DNA of 64,000 bases from Bacteroidaceae bacterium (GCA_021768245.1 JAETNO010000006.1:47355-111354); one strand, 5' to 3'; shown: positions 34,571-43,554, counted from the first letter of the stretch. The notes: a model not told the origin generated them from the letters alone. Made by a program: numbers and translations.

Positions 34571-35908
34571 ATGAATGCAGTAGCAGTTATCGACGAGCTC
34601 AAACGTCGTTTCCCCAATGAGCCTGAATATATCCAGGCTGTAGAAGAGGTGTTGACCACAATTGAAGATGTCTACAATGAGAACCCTGAGTTCGACCGAT
34701 ACAATCTGATAGAACGTCTTTGCATACCCGACAGGATTTTTGCTTTCCGTGTTTCATGGGTTGACGACAAGGGTAAGGTTCATAACAATATGGGCTACCG
34801 TGTTCAGCACAATAATGCCATAGGCCCGTATAAGGGCGGTATACGTTTCCATTCTTCGGTAAATCTGTCAATCCTTAAGTTCCTTGCTTTCGAGCAGACC
34901 TTCAAGAACTCCCTTACGACTCTCGCTATGGGTGGTGCCAAAGGCGGTAGTGATTTCTCGCCCCGAGGCAAGAGCGACATGGAAGTGATGCGCTTCTGCC
35001 AGGCCTTTATTCAGGAACTTTGGCGTCAGATTGGACCCGATACTGATGTGCCTGCGGGTGATATCGGTGTCGGAGGCCGTGAAGTTGGTTATATGTTTGG
35101 TGAGTATAAGAAAATGGCCCGTGAGTTTACGGGAACATTTACAGGAAAGGGAATTGAATTCGGTGGCTCTCTTATCCGTCCTGAGGCTACTGGATATGGC
35201 AACGTTTATTTCCTTCTTGAAATGCTCAAGACAAGAGGCCTCGATATCGAAGGTAAACGTGTCGCTATTTCAGGTTCCGGTAATGTAGCTACTTATACTG
35301 CTCAGAAGCTTCTTCAGCTTGGCGCGAAAGTCGTGTCAATGAGCGATAGCGATGGCTCGATTTATGTCCCCGACGGTATTACCCAGGAGCAGCTCGATTA
35401 TATTTTCAAGCTTAAGAATATCTATCGCGGACGTATCCGTGAGTTCGCTGAGGAATATGGATGTCAGTATTTCGAGGGTGAACGTCCCTGGCATCATGTT
35501 GCCTGTGACATAGCTATGCCTTCCGCTACACAGAATGAAATTGACGGTGATGATGCCCGCGCTCTTATAGCTAACGGATGTATCGCCGTGAGCGAAGGCG
35601 CAAACATGCCATCGACCCCTGATGCTATCCGCGAGTTCCTCAAAGCGCAGATTCTATATGCTCCCGGTAAAGCTGCCAATGCAGGAGGCGTTTCAGTTTC
35701 CGGCCTTGAAATGGCTCAGAACTCTCAGAAACTTTCCTGGAGTGCCGAAGAGGTCGACAATAAGCTCAAGAGTATCATGTCGGAAATCCACAAGCAGTGC
35801 GTCAAATATGGTACTGAAAAGGATGGATATATCAACTATGTCCGTGGTGCGAATGTCGCCGGCTTCATGAAGGTGGCCCGTGCAATGATGGCTCAGGGCA
35901 TCCTTTAA
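34571..35908 (+). CDS. gdhA: NADP-type glutamate dehydrogenase
   Basis: A 445-residue hexameric enzyme that makes glutamate from 2-oxoglutarate and ammonium, the main ammonium-assimilation route in many Bacteroidota. The substrate block GPYKGGIRFH (85-94) and the catalytic Lys124 in MGGAKGG are present, then the glutamate-binding block PAGDIGVGGREVGYM and the Rossmann motif SGSGNVATY. Length and spacing fit the small-hexamer NADP-dependent group (GdhA of E. coli is 447 residues). It is monocistronic, with its own promoter and a shared bidirectional terminator. Confidence 0.95.
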   Translation: MNAVAVIDELKRRFPNEPEYIQAVEEVLTTIEDVYNENPEFDRYNLIERLCIPDRIFAFRVSWVDDKGKVHNNMGYRVQHNNAIGPYKGGIRFHSSVNLSILKFLAFEQTFKNSLTTLAMGGAKGGSDFSPRGKSDMEVMRFCQAFIQELWRQIGPDTDVPAGDIGVGGREVGYMFGEYKKMAREFTGTFTGKGIEFGGSLIRPEATGYGNVYFLLEMLKTRGLDIEGKRVAISGSGNVATYTAQKLLQLGAKVVSMSDSDGSIYVPDGITQEQLDYIFKLKNIYRGRIREFAEEYGCQYFEGERPWHHVACDIAMPSATQNEIDGDDARALIANGCIAVSEGANMPSTPDAIREFLKAQILYAPGKAANAGGVSVSGLEMAQNSQKLSWSAEEVDNKLKSIMSEIHKQCVKYGTEKDGYINYVRGANVAGFMKVARAMMAQGIL

Positions 35909-35963
35909 AATGTCACTGATTGAAAAATCCGGCCGGCTATAAGGCTTAAATTTCAAGAATAAT

Positions 35964-36008
35964 AAAACGGATTTACCAAGTTCCTTAATCTTGGTAAATC
36001 CGTTTTTT
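35964..36008. terminator. Bidirectional terminator between gdhA and kdsB
   Basis: A 17-base-pair perfect stem (35964-35980 with 35990-36006), a 9-base loop and a T-run to 36007. The A-run on the other arm makes it usable for the converging kdsB transcript. Confidence 0.9.
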
Positions 36009-36024
36009 GATTATTGGCGATTTT

Positions 36025-36777
36025 TCATGTCTGGCTGTTAATAGCTTTCAAGTCTTCCGGTGTGTCTATGGAGCGTGAAGCTTCATCTGTGATTGCAGCC
36101 GTGATTCGGTAGCCGTTTTGAAGCCATCTTAACTGCTCGAGCGATTCTGCTTTTTCAAGTGAGGACTGAGGCAGTGAAATTATTTCCATCAGAGTTTTGA
36201 CACGGAATCCATATAGACCGGCATGGATGAAGAATTCTGTAGATTCAATCCAGTCCTGCCACTTATGGTCGCGGACATAAGGTATGATTGACCTGCTGAA
36301 ATACAGCACATGGTTGCGGGAATCCATCGTCATTTTCACACGGTTTGGGTTGAAAAGAGACTCGAAACCTTCTGCAGGATTGAATCGTTGGGCCAAAGTG
36401 GATATCTCTGTTTCGGGATTTGAAATAAAAACCTCCATCACTTTTCGAATCACCTCCTCCTTTATAAAGGGTTCGTCGCCTTGTACGTTGATGATTATAT
36501 CAGCATCTGCCCCTAATTTTGAGTATGCTTCCGCCACACGTGCAGTTCCGTTCGCACAGTCTTTTGATGTCATTATGGCCTTACCGCCGAAACGCTCCAC
36601 TTCCTGGAAAATTCGGTTGTCGTCAGTGGCTACGAAGACATCATTTATGACGGTGTTCACCTTCTCATAGACTCTCTCAATCATTGTTTTCCCGTCAATG
36701 CTCGCAAGCGGTTTTCCCGGGAATCGGGTAGAGCCGTAACGGGCCGGTATTATGGCTATGAATTTTGGCATCATCAT
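36025..36777 (-). CDS. kdsB: 3-deoxy-manno-octulosonate cytidylyltransferase
   Basis: A 250-residue cytoplasmic enzyme that joins CTP and Kdo to give CMP-Kdo for the LPS inner core. The nucleotide-binding start AIIPARYGSTRFPGKPL, the VATDDNRI and MTSKDCANGTARVAEA blocks, INVQGDEPFI and the YFSRSIIPY motif are all typical. The start overlaps the nfeD-type gene by 4 bases (any of three consecutive ATGs, 36777, 36774 or 36771). It is the last gene of the envelope operon. Confidence 0.96.
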   Translation of the reverse strand: MMMPKFIAIIPARYGSTRFPGKPLASIDGKTMIERVYEKVNTVINDVFVATDDNRIFQEVERFGGKAIMTSKDCANGTARVAEAYSKLGADADIIINVQGDEPFIKEEVIRKVMEVFISNPETEISTLAQRFNPAEGFESLFNPNRVKMTMDSRNHVLYFSRSIIPYVRDHKWQDWIESTEFFIHAGLYGFRVKTLMEIISLPQSSLEKAESLEQLRWLQNGYRITAAITDEASRSIDTPEDLKAINSQT

Positions 36778-38159
36778 ATTTCCCTTACATAGACTTGGGC
36801 GTTTTCATATTTCATCACTCTTACTCGTGAACCGGCATGAATGAAACCTTGCATGGCCACAGCATCGAGCACTTCTCTATTGATTTCAATTTTACCGGCA
36901 GGACGCATATCGGTTACAGCTACTCCCTCAAGACCGATATAGTTGACAGGGGCCATATCTACGCCGATATAACCTTCGTTTACCTGCTGGGTGAGCATGA
37001 GCTCTGTGTGGCGTCGTACCCATTTCGGGCCATGGATTGAAGTCAGGTACCATATGGCGGCCACGGCAAGCGAGACTCCTGCAAGGAATATGACCATAGA
37101 GCTCCATACTGCATCGATATTCATATGGGAAAGTGAGAATGTATAATGTTCAATAAGCCCTAATATAACGGCCGCACACACACATGATATGCCGGCGATT
37201 CCCGTAATTCCGAAGCCGGGTACGACAAATACTTCAAGTACAATAAGCATTATTCCCAACACAAAAAGCAGAATAATCCACGAACTGGCTATACCCGTCA
37301 CATAGAGAGGCAGGAAGTATAGGACTGCCGCTATTATGGATGCTGCGGAAGGGAAACCTACTCCCGGGGAGTGGAGCTCCATGTAGATGCCACCTACTGT
37401 TATCATGATAAGTATAGCCTGGACTGCCGGATTTGTGAAAAATCCAATCAGATGGTCAAGCCATGTTGGTTGATACTCCGAGACTTCATATTCAGGGATG
37501 TCGAGCTGCTTGAGTACATCGTCGACTGACTCGGCTTTTCCTTCCGCGTAGTTCCATTTATGTGCTTCATCAGCAGTGAATGTAAGTACTCTTGTGGAAT
37601 CGATAAGTCCGGGGACTTCAACACGGGAATCTACCATGGCTTCGGCTATCAACGGGTCGCGTCTCCAGCGTGATTCTCCGCATGAATCGGTGTATCGGCC
37701 ATGGCTTTCGGCGGTGGAGCGCATCATAGCCCGCATATAGGACTGATATTTGTCGGGCATGGCTTTTCCATCCGTACCGTTAACCACTGTGACAGCCCCC
37801 ATCGATGCCCCTCCGCGCATGTAGACCGAGTCGCAGGCAAGGGCGATTAATGCTCCTGCCGAGGCTGCATTGTTGTCAACAAAGGCTACAACAGGACGTG
37901 GATAGTTGAGGAGTGCCGTACGGATTGAATCGGCATGTACGACCGAACCTCCATAGGTATTGAGATGCACGAGCAAAAGGCCGGAATTGAGACGGCGTGC
38001 CTCTTCGAGCGCCTGTTGAGTATAGCGCCATGTCGATGAACCTATTTCATCATCGAGCCTTAGCATGTAGACTTTCTCATTGGCAGAGGCTTTCAGACCG
38101 GTTGACAGAAAGATACATATTGCGGAAATAATGGAGAGCGTGATGCTGTGGAGTCTCAT
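36774..38159 (-). CDS. NfeD-family membrane serine protease (ClpP-like class)
   Basis: A 461-residue protein. A signal peptide or first helix leads into a ClpP-like serine protease domain with the predicted Ser-Lys pair Ser100 (NNAASAGALIA) and Lys137 (MPDKYQSY). This matches the spacing known for archaeal PH1510 (Ser97/Lys138). Four or five membrane helices (about 245-370) and a C-terminal NfeD beta-barrel (about 395-461, YIGVDMAPVNYIGLEGVAVT) follow. These proteases are paired with stomatin or flotillin proteins in many genomes, but no such gene is here. It overlaps both neighbours by 4 bases (ATGA), so it is translated in step with kdsB and the LPG-synthase-like gene. Confidence 0.87.
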   Translation of the reverse strand: MRLHSITLSIISAICIFLSTGLKASANEKVYMLRLDDEIGSSTWRYTQQALEEARRLNSGLLLVHLNTYGGSVVHADSIRTALLNYPRPVVAFVDNNAASAGALIALACDSVYMRGGASMGAVTVVNGTDGKAMPDKYQSYMRAMMRSTAESHGRYTDSCGESRWRRDPLIAEAMVDSRVEVPGLIDSTRVLTFTADEAHKWNYAEGKAESVDDVLKQLDIPEYEVSEYQPTWLDHLIGFFTNPAVQAILIMITVGGIYMELHSPGVGFPSAASIIAAVLYFLPLYVTGIASSWIILLFVLGIMLIVLEVFVVPGFGITGIAGISCVCAAVILGLIEHYTFSLSHMNIDAVWSSMVIFLAGVSLAVAAIWYLTSIHGPKWVRRHTELMLTQQVNEGYIGVDMAPVNYIGLEGVAVTDMRPAGKIEINREVLDAVAMQGFIHAGSRVRVMKYENAQVYVREI

Positions 38160-39238
38160 ATGGAGTTTGTGTTGACGTTTTTATTCTTTGAAAAACCTTC
38201 CCGGATCCATGACGGCATTATGCATGCGCCTGCAAGTAAATAGACATAGTAGCTGATTATGCGCCAGAACAGGGCTATGACCAACGCTATTCCCGCACTG
38301 TGGATTAAATCGCCATAATATGTTGTGAAGAGCCATTCGCTGATGCCTGCGCTACCGGGGGTAGGGCTCACCATAAGGCATACCCATACGACGAATTGGC
38401 GGGCAAAGACTATTAGTTGGTTGGCTTCGGGAGCAAAGCCGAGAAAGAGGGCATTGACTACGAGATAGCGTGAAGACCATGAAAGAGCCGTGGCCCCGAA
38501 GGTTTCCAGCCACCATTTTACCGGACGCTTACGGAGTTCATGGCCTGTCGTCTCCATATTTTGTCCGAGCGTGTCGATTTTTGCCTGCCATTTGCGCAGG
38601 AATCTGAAATGGAACAGCCAGTTAAGGAATTGATGTATGCCGTGCGGCTTGACTATTATTCCGAAAAAAAGTATGCTTGTCCATATGAATATGACTGCAT
38701 ATACAATCCAGAATACGGTTTGAAGCCCTAAGGTGAAACCGGTGTGACCGAAATCGAAAAGTTCACTGTATGGGACAAGGAGCATTATCGTTGGAAGCGA
38801 GATTACGAAAAACAGTTCGTCCAAAAACAGCGTGGTCATCATTAGAGTGGTGGCGCGTCCGAGTTCAATCCCTTCGCGGTTGAGGTAAATCATTCCCAAG
38901 GCACTTCCGCCGACAGCCGATGGTGTGACACATGAGGTGAACTCGCAAAGTATATCGATTTTGATTGCCTGCTTCCATGAAAGCTGGCGGTCGGTCAATG
39001 CCCTGAAACGCCAGCTGAGACCAAAATCTCTCCCGAGCATAAAAATCCACGCCAAAAGTATGCATCCGATGACGCGTGCGTCAAAGTGGATGCTGCGCCA
39101 GACCTCAGGATTGAACTCACGATGGAACAGCCACGCGACGACGGCAACCCCGATTGCGATTGGAAGAAATATTTTCCAAGCGAGATTCAGAGCCTGGCTC
39201 TTGGCGGATGTTGGCGGTTTATTGGCGGGTGTGTTCAT
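38156..39238 (-). CDS. Lysylphosphatidylglycerol-synthase-type (UPF0104/YbhN-like) membrane protein
   Basis: A 360-residue protein with about eight helices. The order of helices and the block CEFTSCVTPSAVGGSALGMIYLNREGI match the UPF0104/LPG synthase membrane domain, as does VCLMVSPTPGSAGISEW near the C-terminus. The soluble aminoacyl-transferase domain of MprF is absent, so it is more likely a lipid-flippase-like protein than a lysyl transferase. It lies between the GT4 and NfeD genes, overlapping by 20 and 4 bases, hinting at a role in lipid or glycolipid handling. Confidence 0.85.
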   Translation of the reverse strand: MNTPANKPPTSAKSQALNLAWKIFLPIAIGVAVVAWLFHREFNPEVWRSIHFDARVIGCILLAWIFMLGRDFGLSWRFRALTDRQLSWKQAIKIDILCEFTSCVTPSAVGGSALGMIYLNREGIELGRATTLMMTTLFLDELFFVISLPTIMLLVPYSELFDFGHTGFTLGLQTVFWIVYAVIFIWTSILFFGIIVKPHGIHQFLNWLFHFRFLRKWQAKIDTLGQNMETTGHELRKRPVKWWLETFGATALSWSSRYLVVNALFLGFAPEANQLIVFARQFVVWVCLMVSPTPGSAGISEWLFTTYYGDLIHSAGIALVIALFWRIISYYVYLLAGACIMPSWIREGFSKNKNVNTNSI

Positions 39239-40403
39239 GTCGGGCTATTATTTCATCATATCTTTGGATTACCTCATCCATCACGTCTTTCCAGGTGCGG
39301 GTAAGCGTGAGGCTTGCACCCTTGCCTGCCTTTCTTATTAGCTTGGGATTCGATGCTATATGAGTTATGGTGTCGGCATAGGCTTCGGGAGTGCGTTGTG
39401 TGAGAAAGCCGTTTTCTTCATGGCGGATTAGCTCTGCGGCAGTAGAGCCTTCAAGCAGTATTGCGGGAGTATGGACGGCTGCAGCCTCGCGCACTACGAG
39501 TGGCGCGTTATCGTAAAATGAAGGGAAAAGGAAAAGGTCTGATGCAGCATAAAAACGACGCAGTTCCTCACGTTCATTTATGACTCCGTGAAAGCTAATC
39601 CTGCTGTCAAGCCCCAGCGTTGATGAAAGTTTTTTCATGTCGTTGAGCGCATAGCCCGTCCCGATGAAATTCATCTTGAATTTAATGCCCTTCAGAAGGG
39701 AGAGAGCACGGATGATTATTTCAATGCCTTTCTCGAGGATGTGCTGTCCGACAAAAAGTAATCCTATTTCATCTTCTGCAAGACCGATTTCCTTGCGGGA
39801 TGATAGTTTATAATTTTCAATATCGTCAATCCCCTCGCAGAAATCGTTGCCGTTGTCCATTACGCGAACAGCACCGCGATAACCATATTCCCTTAAAGTT
39901 TCTTCGACGGCAGCCTGTGGTATCCATACCTCGGTTGCGGCATTGTAGAATTTCAGGAGCCTTTTCATCTGATATCTGACCATCGGAGCGGGAAGGGAGC
40001 GTTCGAGGTCTGTGCGATATTTTGAATGGAAGGTGGTGACCAACGGGATGTCATGTACTTTTGCCGCATATGCAGCAAGACGTCCTGACGAGAAAGGACA
40101 GTGGGCGTGGACTATCTTAAAAGGTGTATGCCTGATTTTTCTCCATATGAAAGGATCGAAACGTGGATATCCGTAGCGGTAGGGATGCCGGTTGTAAATT
40201 GGCAGAGAGAAATAGCGATAGATTTCAATCTTGTCCTGGGGAGCGGTGTCGGGTGTCCAGGGTGTCACGACACATACTTTGCGACCGGCCTCGGAAAGCC
40301 ATCTGCAGTAGTTTTCAACAGTGAGGGTCACTCCGTCGAGAACCGGCGGGAAGCTGTCATTGAAAAGACCGTAGTATATTTTATTGTCCGTTGATGAGGC
40401 CAT
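39219..40403 (-). CDS. GT4-family glycosyltransferase
   Basis: A 394-residue GT-B fold enzyme. The N-terminal acceptor half starts FNDSFPPVLDGVTLTVENYCRWL, a pattern common in GT4 enzymes acting on lipid acceptors such as diacylglycerol or phosphatidylinositol. HAHCPFSSGRLAAYAAK and TTFHSKYRTDLER follow. The donor-binding half contains FVGQHILEKGIE and the EX7E-like block PSFYDNAPLVVREAAA. I infer transfer of a sugar from a nucleotide donor to a membrane lipid, but the sugar and acceptor are unknown. It is the first gene of the operon that runs to kdsB and overlaps the next gene by 20 bases. Confidence 0.87.
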   Translation of the reverse strand: MASSTDNKIYYGLFNDSFPPVLDGVTLTVENYCRWLSEAGRKVCVVTPWTPDTAPQDKIEIYRYFSLPIYNRHPYRYGYPRFDPFIWRKIRHTPFKIVHAHCPFSSGRLAAYAAKVHDIPLVTTFHSKYRTDLERSLPAPMVRYQMKRLLKFYNAATEVWIPQAAVEETLREYGYRGAVRVMDNGNDFCEGIDDIENYKLSSRKEIGLAEDEIGLLFVGQHILEKGIEIIIRALSLLKGIKFKMNFIGTGYALNDMKKLSSTLGLDSRISFHGVINEREELRRFYAASDLFLFPSFYDNAPLVVREAAAVHTPAILLEGSTAAELIRHEENGFLTQRTPEAYADTITHIASNPKLIRKAGKGASLTLTRTWKDVMDEVIQRYDEIIARHEHTRQ

Positions 40404-40424
40404 GGATAATTGTTGAAGCGAATG

Positions 40425-40460
40425 TGTCGCATGTGAAATTTTCAGATAAAATGTGCGACA
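40425..40460 (-). promoter_or_regulatory. Inverted repeat in the leader of the GT4 operon
   Basis: TGTCGCA (40425-40431) and TGCGACA (40454-40460) can pair, with a further ATTTT/AAAAT stem inside. It covers the predicted transcript start (near 40461) and the leader, so it may be an operator or a leader stem-loop. Confidence 0.4.
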
Positions 40461-40464
40461 ACTA

Positions 40465-40495
40465 CAAATATACGGAGAATATTCGACGAGACAAA
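40465..40495 (-). promoter_or_regulatory. Promoter of the GT4-LPG-NfeD-kdsB operon
   Basis: Minus-strand TTTG (40492-40495), a 19-base spacer and TATATTTG (40465-40472) match the consensus fully. The same -7 sequence with its flank (CAAATATACGGA on the plus strand) recurs at 40550-40561 without a matching -33 box. Confidence 0.72.
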
Positions 40496-40504
40496 ATAGC
40501 GAAT

Positions 40505-40535
40505 GTCGACCTTAGGTCGGTTCGCGATGGCGAAG
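40505..40535. repeat. Two small tandem hairpins downstream of menE
   Basis: CGACC-TTA-GGTCG (about 40507-40519) is followed directly by TTCGC-GATG-GCGAA (40521-40534). They lie in the 188-base gap between menE and the GT4 gene. They may end the men transcript or belong to a dispersed repeat family. Confidence 0.45.
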
Positions 40536-40591
40536 CCAATTTTGTGAGTCAAATATACGGACTTTTAAGAGAAGAGGCCTCGGATTTGGAG

Positions 40592-41545
40592 CTAAAATTT
40601 ACGACGGACTATCTTTTTTGAATCCGTGAGCTTCATCTGAGGGTCGATTATGACAGCCTTCGGTGCTTTCATCGGACTTACAATTGTTTTTATTTTTTCA
40701 AGGATGTTTTCATCGTTTATATCGGAATCACATACAAGAACCGCTTCTTCCCCCCATTTTGCGTTGCAACGTGAAGAGACATAATATTTTACTCCATGAG
40801 GCAGCAGATGGGAGATTGATTTTTCAATTTCTTCGGGAAAAATCTTTATGCCACCTGAATTTATGACATTGTCATAGCGGCCTACCCATGAAAATTGCCT
40901 TTCATTATGTAGTTCTATTATGTCATTTGTCGTCAATACTCCGAAACTCATATCCGAAGAGTTTATCACGAGACATCCGCGCGGGTCTATAAAAAACGAG
41001 ATTCCAGGCAGGGCATTAAACCGTTCATCCCCAAGTTTTCTGAGGGCTACATGGCTGCATGTCTCGGTCATGCCATATGTGGCATATGCGTTCAAACCCG
41101 ATTTTATTACCGCTTGCTCTGTCGATGAATCGATTGGTGCGCCTCCGACTATCAAGGAATCAATTTTCTCTCGAACGGGATTGGATAGCAATGCCTCAAT
41201 CTGAGAAGGGACAATAGGCAGAAGAGAGATGCGTGAATCAATCGGAGTGTCCAGCGGATGGTTTGACGGCTTTTCGACTATGAGGCTGCATCCTGCTTCC
41301 AACGCTCTTACAATCTGCATTTTCCCGGCGATATACCCTGTGGAGAGTGGCAAATAGAGCAGGGAATCGCTATTAAGCCCGAAGAATTTGATAGTGGCGC
41401 GTGCTGACGTCCGCATGTCGCTTTTCAGGAGCCTTATTTCTTTCGGTTTTCCTGTAGAGCCCGAGGTGTGGGCGACAATATATGGCTTTAGGTCAGTCCA
41501 TTCATCAATAAAGCTTTCTGCTTCCGGAGTCAATTGCAGTCTCAT
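40592..41545 (-). CDS. menE: O-succinylbenzoate-CoA ligase (short form)
   Basis: A 317-residue member of the AMP-binding acyl-CoA ligase family that activates o-succinylbenzoate in menaquinone synthesis. The ATP loop HTSGSTGKPKEI, the adenine block YATYGMTETCSHVA and the hinge block GRYDNVINSGGIKIFPEEIE are all present, and it ends near the catalytic lysine region (DSKKIVRRKF). It lacks about 100 N-terminal residues compared with E. coli MenE (451), starting just before the ATP loop; short forms are common in Bacteroidales. It follows menC by 16 bases. Confidence 0.9.
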   Translation of the reverse strand: MRLQLTPEAESFIDEWTDLKPYIVAHTSGSTGKPKEIRLLKSDMRTSARATIKFFGLNSDSLLYLPLSTGYIAGKMQIVRALEAGCSLIVEKPSNHPLDTPIDSRISLLPIVPSQIEALLSNPVREKIDSLIVGGAPIDSSTEQAVIKSGLNAYATYGMTETCSHVALRKLGDERFNALPGISFFIDPRGCLVINSSDMSFGVLTTNDIIELHNERQFSWVGRYDNVINSGGIKIFPEEIEKSISHLLPHGVKYYVSSRCNAKWGEEAVLVCDSDINDENILEKIKTIVSPMKAPKAVIIDPQMKLTDSKKIVRRKF

Positions 41546-41561
41546 ACGTAATTATGGATTT

Positions 41562-42608
41562 TCAATGCCATTCAAGTTCGGGAAGTTTCCATCCGGAGGT
41601 GATATCATATGCCAGTTTATCGCCATTCAATGTCAGGGGTGAGGGTATGTTGTTATGATACAGTTGCCCTGTTCCAAGTCCTTGCGGCATGTCTGATTCA
41701 AGGCCGGCTACCCATTGGGCTATGGCGTTAAGTCCTATATTGGACTCAAGCGCAGACGTCGCCCACCAGTTTGCGCCTATTTCCTGTGCCAGTCTTATCC
41801 ACTCTTCCGAACCTTCGATTCCACCGCACAATGTCGGTTTTAATATTATGAATTGGGGTTTGATTGCCGACAGCATTTCTATTTTACGTTTGGCCGTATT
41901 CAGACCGATCAATTCTTCGTCAAGGGCTATCGGGATAGGAGATTCCATGCATAGTCGATGCATTTCATCCCACTGTCCCGCCCTTATTGGTTGCTCTATG
42001 GAATGGATGCGGTAATTTGATAGCCTGTCAAGTTTATCAAGTGCTTCGGTTGGATTGAAAGCCCCATTGGCGTCGAGGCGTATTTCGACATCGGGGGCCT
42101 CATTGCGTATGAGTTCCAACAAGTTTACTTCCTCGTTGAAGTTTATACCCCCGATTTTCACTTTTATACATCTGAATCCTTCTGCCAGTTTCGATGCGAT
42201 TCGCCGGCGCATTGTTTCGGCATCACCCATCCATATGAGACCGTTGATGGTGATTTCACTTTTCCCTTCAGTCCATGATGAGGGGATAATGAGTCTGTTC
42301 CCACCGTTTGACAGGTCTCTTATGGCTGTTTCGATGGCGAATCTGATTGACGGGTAGTCGGCGAGCTGGTGTGGAGATTGCGCATATGAGTCTATTTCTC
42401 GGCAGACTTCGTTTAGTTTCTCTTCATAATCCGGGCGGTCGTCACAGCTTAGCCCACGGAAAAGTCCGGCTTCGCCAAGACCATAGACGTTATCATCCTC
42501 ATCTGTGATTTTGATGAAATATGTGTCCTTATGACGCATGCGTTCCCGGGATGTTATCGCCGTGAAGCGGAAATCGAGCCGATATTTACACCATGTCGCT
42601 TTCATCAT
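41562..42608 (-). CDS. menC: o-Succinylbenzoate synthase
   Basis: A protein of about 348 residues of the enolase superfamily that dehydrates SHCHC to o-succinylbenzoate. The catalytic KxK lysines lie in CIKVKIGG, the metal ligands in RLDANGAF, SIEQP and ALDEELIG, and the second lysine in IILKPTLCGG. I chose the ATG at 42608 (a second follows at 42605). An in-frame upstream ATG at 42701 would overlap menB by 59 bases and add residues unlike the family. It lies 34 bases after menB. Confidence 0.93.
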   Translation of the reverse strand: MMKATWCKYRLDFRFTAITSRERMRHKDTYFIKITDEDDNVYGLGEAGLFRGLSCDDRPDYEEKLNEVCREIDSYAQSPHQLADYPSIRFAIETAIRDLSNGGNRLIIPSSWTEGKSEITINGLIWMGDAETMRRRIASKLAEGFRCIKVKIGGINFNEEVNLLELIRNEAPDVEIRLDANGAFNPTEALDKLDRLSNYRIHSIEQPIRAGQWDEMHRLCMESPIPIALDEELIGLNTAKRKIEMLSAIKPQFIILKPTLCGGIEGSEEWIRLAQEIGANWWATSALESNIGLNAIAQWVAGLESDMPQGLGTGQLYHNNIPSPLTLNGDKLAYDITSGWKLPELEWH

Positions 42609-42642
42609 TGATATCAGTTCTATAGAATCAGGCAGATATCCG

Positions 42643-43464
42643 TTAGCCCGGGAATTTAGGGAATTGGTCGAAATCGGGATCGCGTTTTTCGAGGAAGGCA
42701 TTTTTCCCTTCCTGCGCTTCTGCCATCAGGTAGTACATGAGCGTTGCATCGCCTGCAAATTCCATCATGCCCCGTTGTCCGTCGAGTTCGGCATTGAGAG
42801 CGCGCTTTATCATGCGTATTGCCATAGGGGAGCGGCTCAGGATTGTTTCACACCATTCCACGGTTTCATCTTCCAATCTATCAAAAGGTACAACTTTGTT
42901 GACCATTCCCATGCGTTCGGCTTCCTCTGCGGAATATTGGCGACACAGGAACCAGATTTCACGCGCTTTTTTCTGTCCGACACAGCGGGCAAGGTAGCTT
43001 GAACCGAAACCGGCATCGAAACTTCCCACCTTTGGCCCGGTTTGACCGAAACGTGCATTGTCTGACGCTATGGTCAGGTCGCACACCACGTGGAGCACAT
43101 GGCCGCCACCGATGGCATAGCCATTGACCATTGCGATAACGGGTTTGGGGATTGAACGGATTGCCTTGTGGAGGTCAAGCACGTTCAGACGAGGCACGCC
43201 CTGCTCATCGATATATCCGCCGATACCTTTCACTTTTTGGTCTCCACCGGAACAGAAGGCTTTGTCGCCTGCACCTGTCAGAATGATTACCCCGATATCT
43301 GACGCTTCGCGGCAGTAGGCCATGGCATCAAGCATTTCCTTGTTGGTCAACGGGCGGAAGGCATTGTAGACTTGCGGACGGTTGATTGTGATTTTGGCTA
43401 TGCGGCCATATTGTTCGAAAAGTATGTCCTCATACTTCTTTATTGTTTTCCAATTTCTTTCCAT
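42643..43464 (-). CDS. menB: 1,4-dihydroxy-2-naphthoyl-CoA synthase
   Basis: A 273-residue crotonase-fold enzyme that closes the naphthoate ring. CSGGDQKVKG and GYAIGGGHVLHVVCDLTIASDNARFGQTGPKVGSFDAG hold the oxyanion-hole glycines and the conserved substrate-binding block that separates MenB from other crotonases. The ATG at 43464 (MERNWKTI) is preferred over 43473. TAATTTTG (minus, 43491-43498) is a fitting -7 box. It is the first of menB-menC-menE; menD and menF are not next to it. Confidence 0.95.
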   Translation of the reverse strand: MERNWKTIKKYEDILFEQYGRIAKITINRPQVYNAFRPLTNKEMLDAMAYCREASDIGVIILTGAGDKAFCSGGDQKVKGIGGYIDEQGVPRLNVLDLHKAIRSIPKPVIAMVNGYAIGGGHVLHVVCDLTIASDNARFGQTGPKVGSFDAGFGSSYLARCVGQKKAREIWFLCRQYSAEEAERMGMVNKVVPFDRLEDETVEWCETILSRSPMAIRMIKRALNAELDGQRGMMEFAGDATLMYYLMAEAQEGKNAFLEKRDPDFDQFPKFPG

Positions 43465-43490
43465 AAAAATCATATAGGTTTTTCAAATGG

Positions 43491-43529
43491 CAAAATTAGC
43501 AAAAATTTAGAGATAATATCGTAACTTTG
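43491..43529. promoter_or_regulatory. Divergent -7 elements for menB (minus) and serB (plus)
   Basis: Minus-strand TAATTTTG at 43491-43498 serves menB; plus-strand TAACTTTG at 43522-43529 serves serB. The two boxes lie 23 bases apart back to back; neither has a clear -33 element, so the -33 regions must overlap. Confidence 0.55.
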
Positions 43530-43554
43530 TCACACTCATAAGATAATTATCGAA

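Noticed and set aside
40391..40621. 76-codon plus-strand frame in the menE-GT4 gap
   Set aside because: It overlaps the GT4 start, the consensus minus-strand promoter and tandem hairpins, and shows no recognisable domain.
42609..42701. ATG at 42701 as start of menC
   Set aside because: It would overlap menB by 59 bases and add about 31 residues unlike other MenC proteins.
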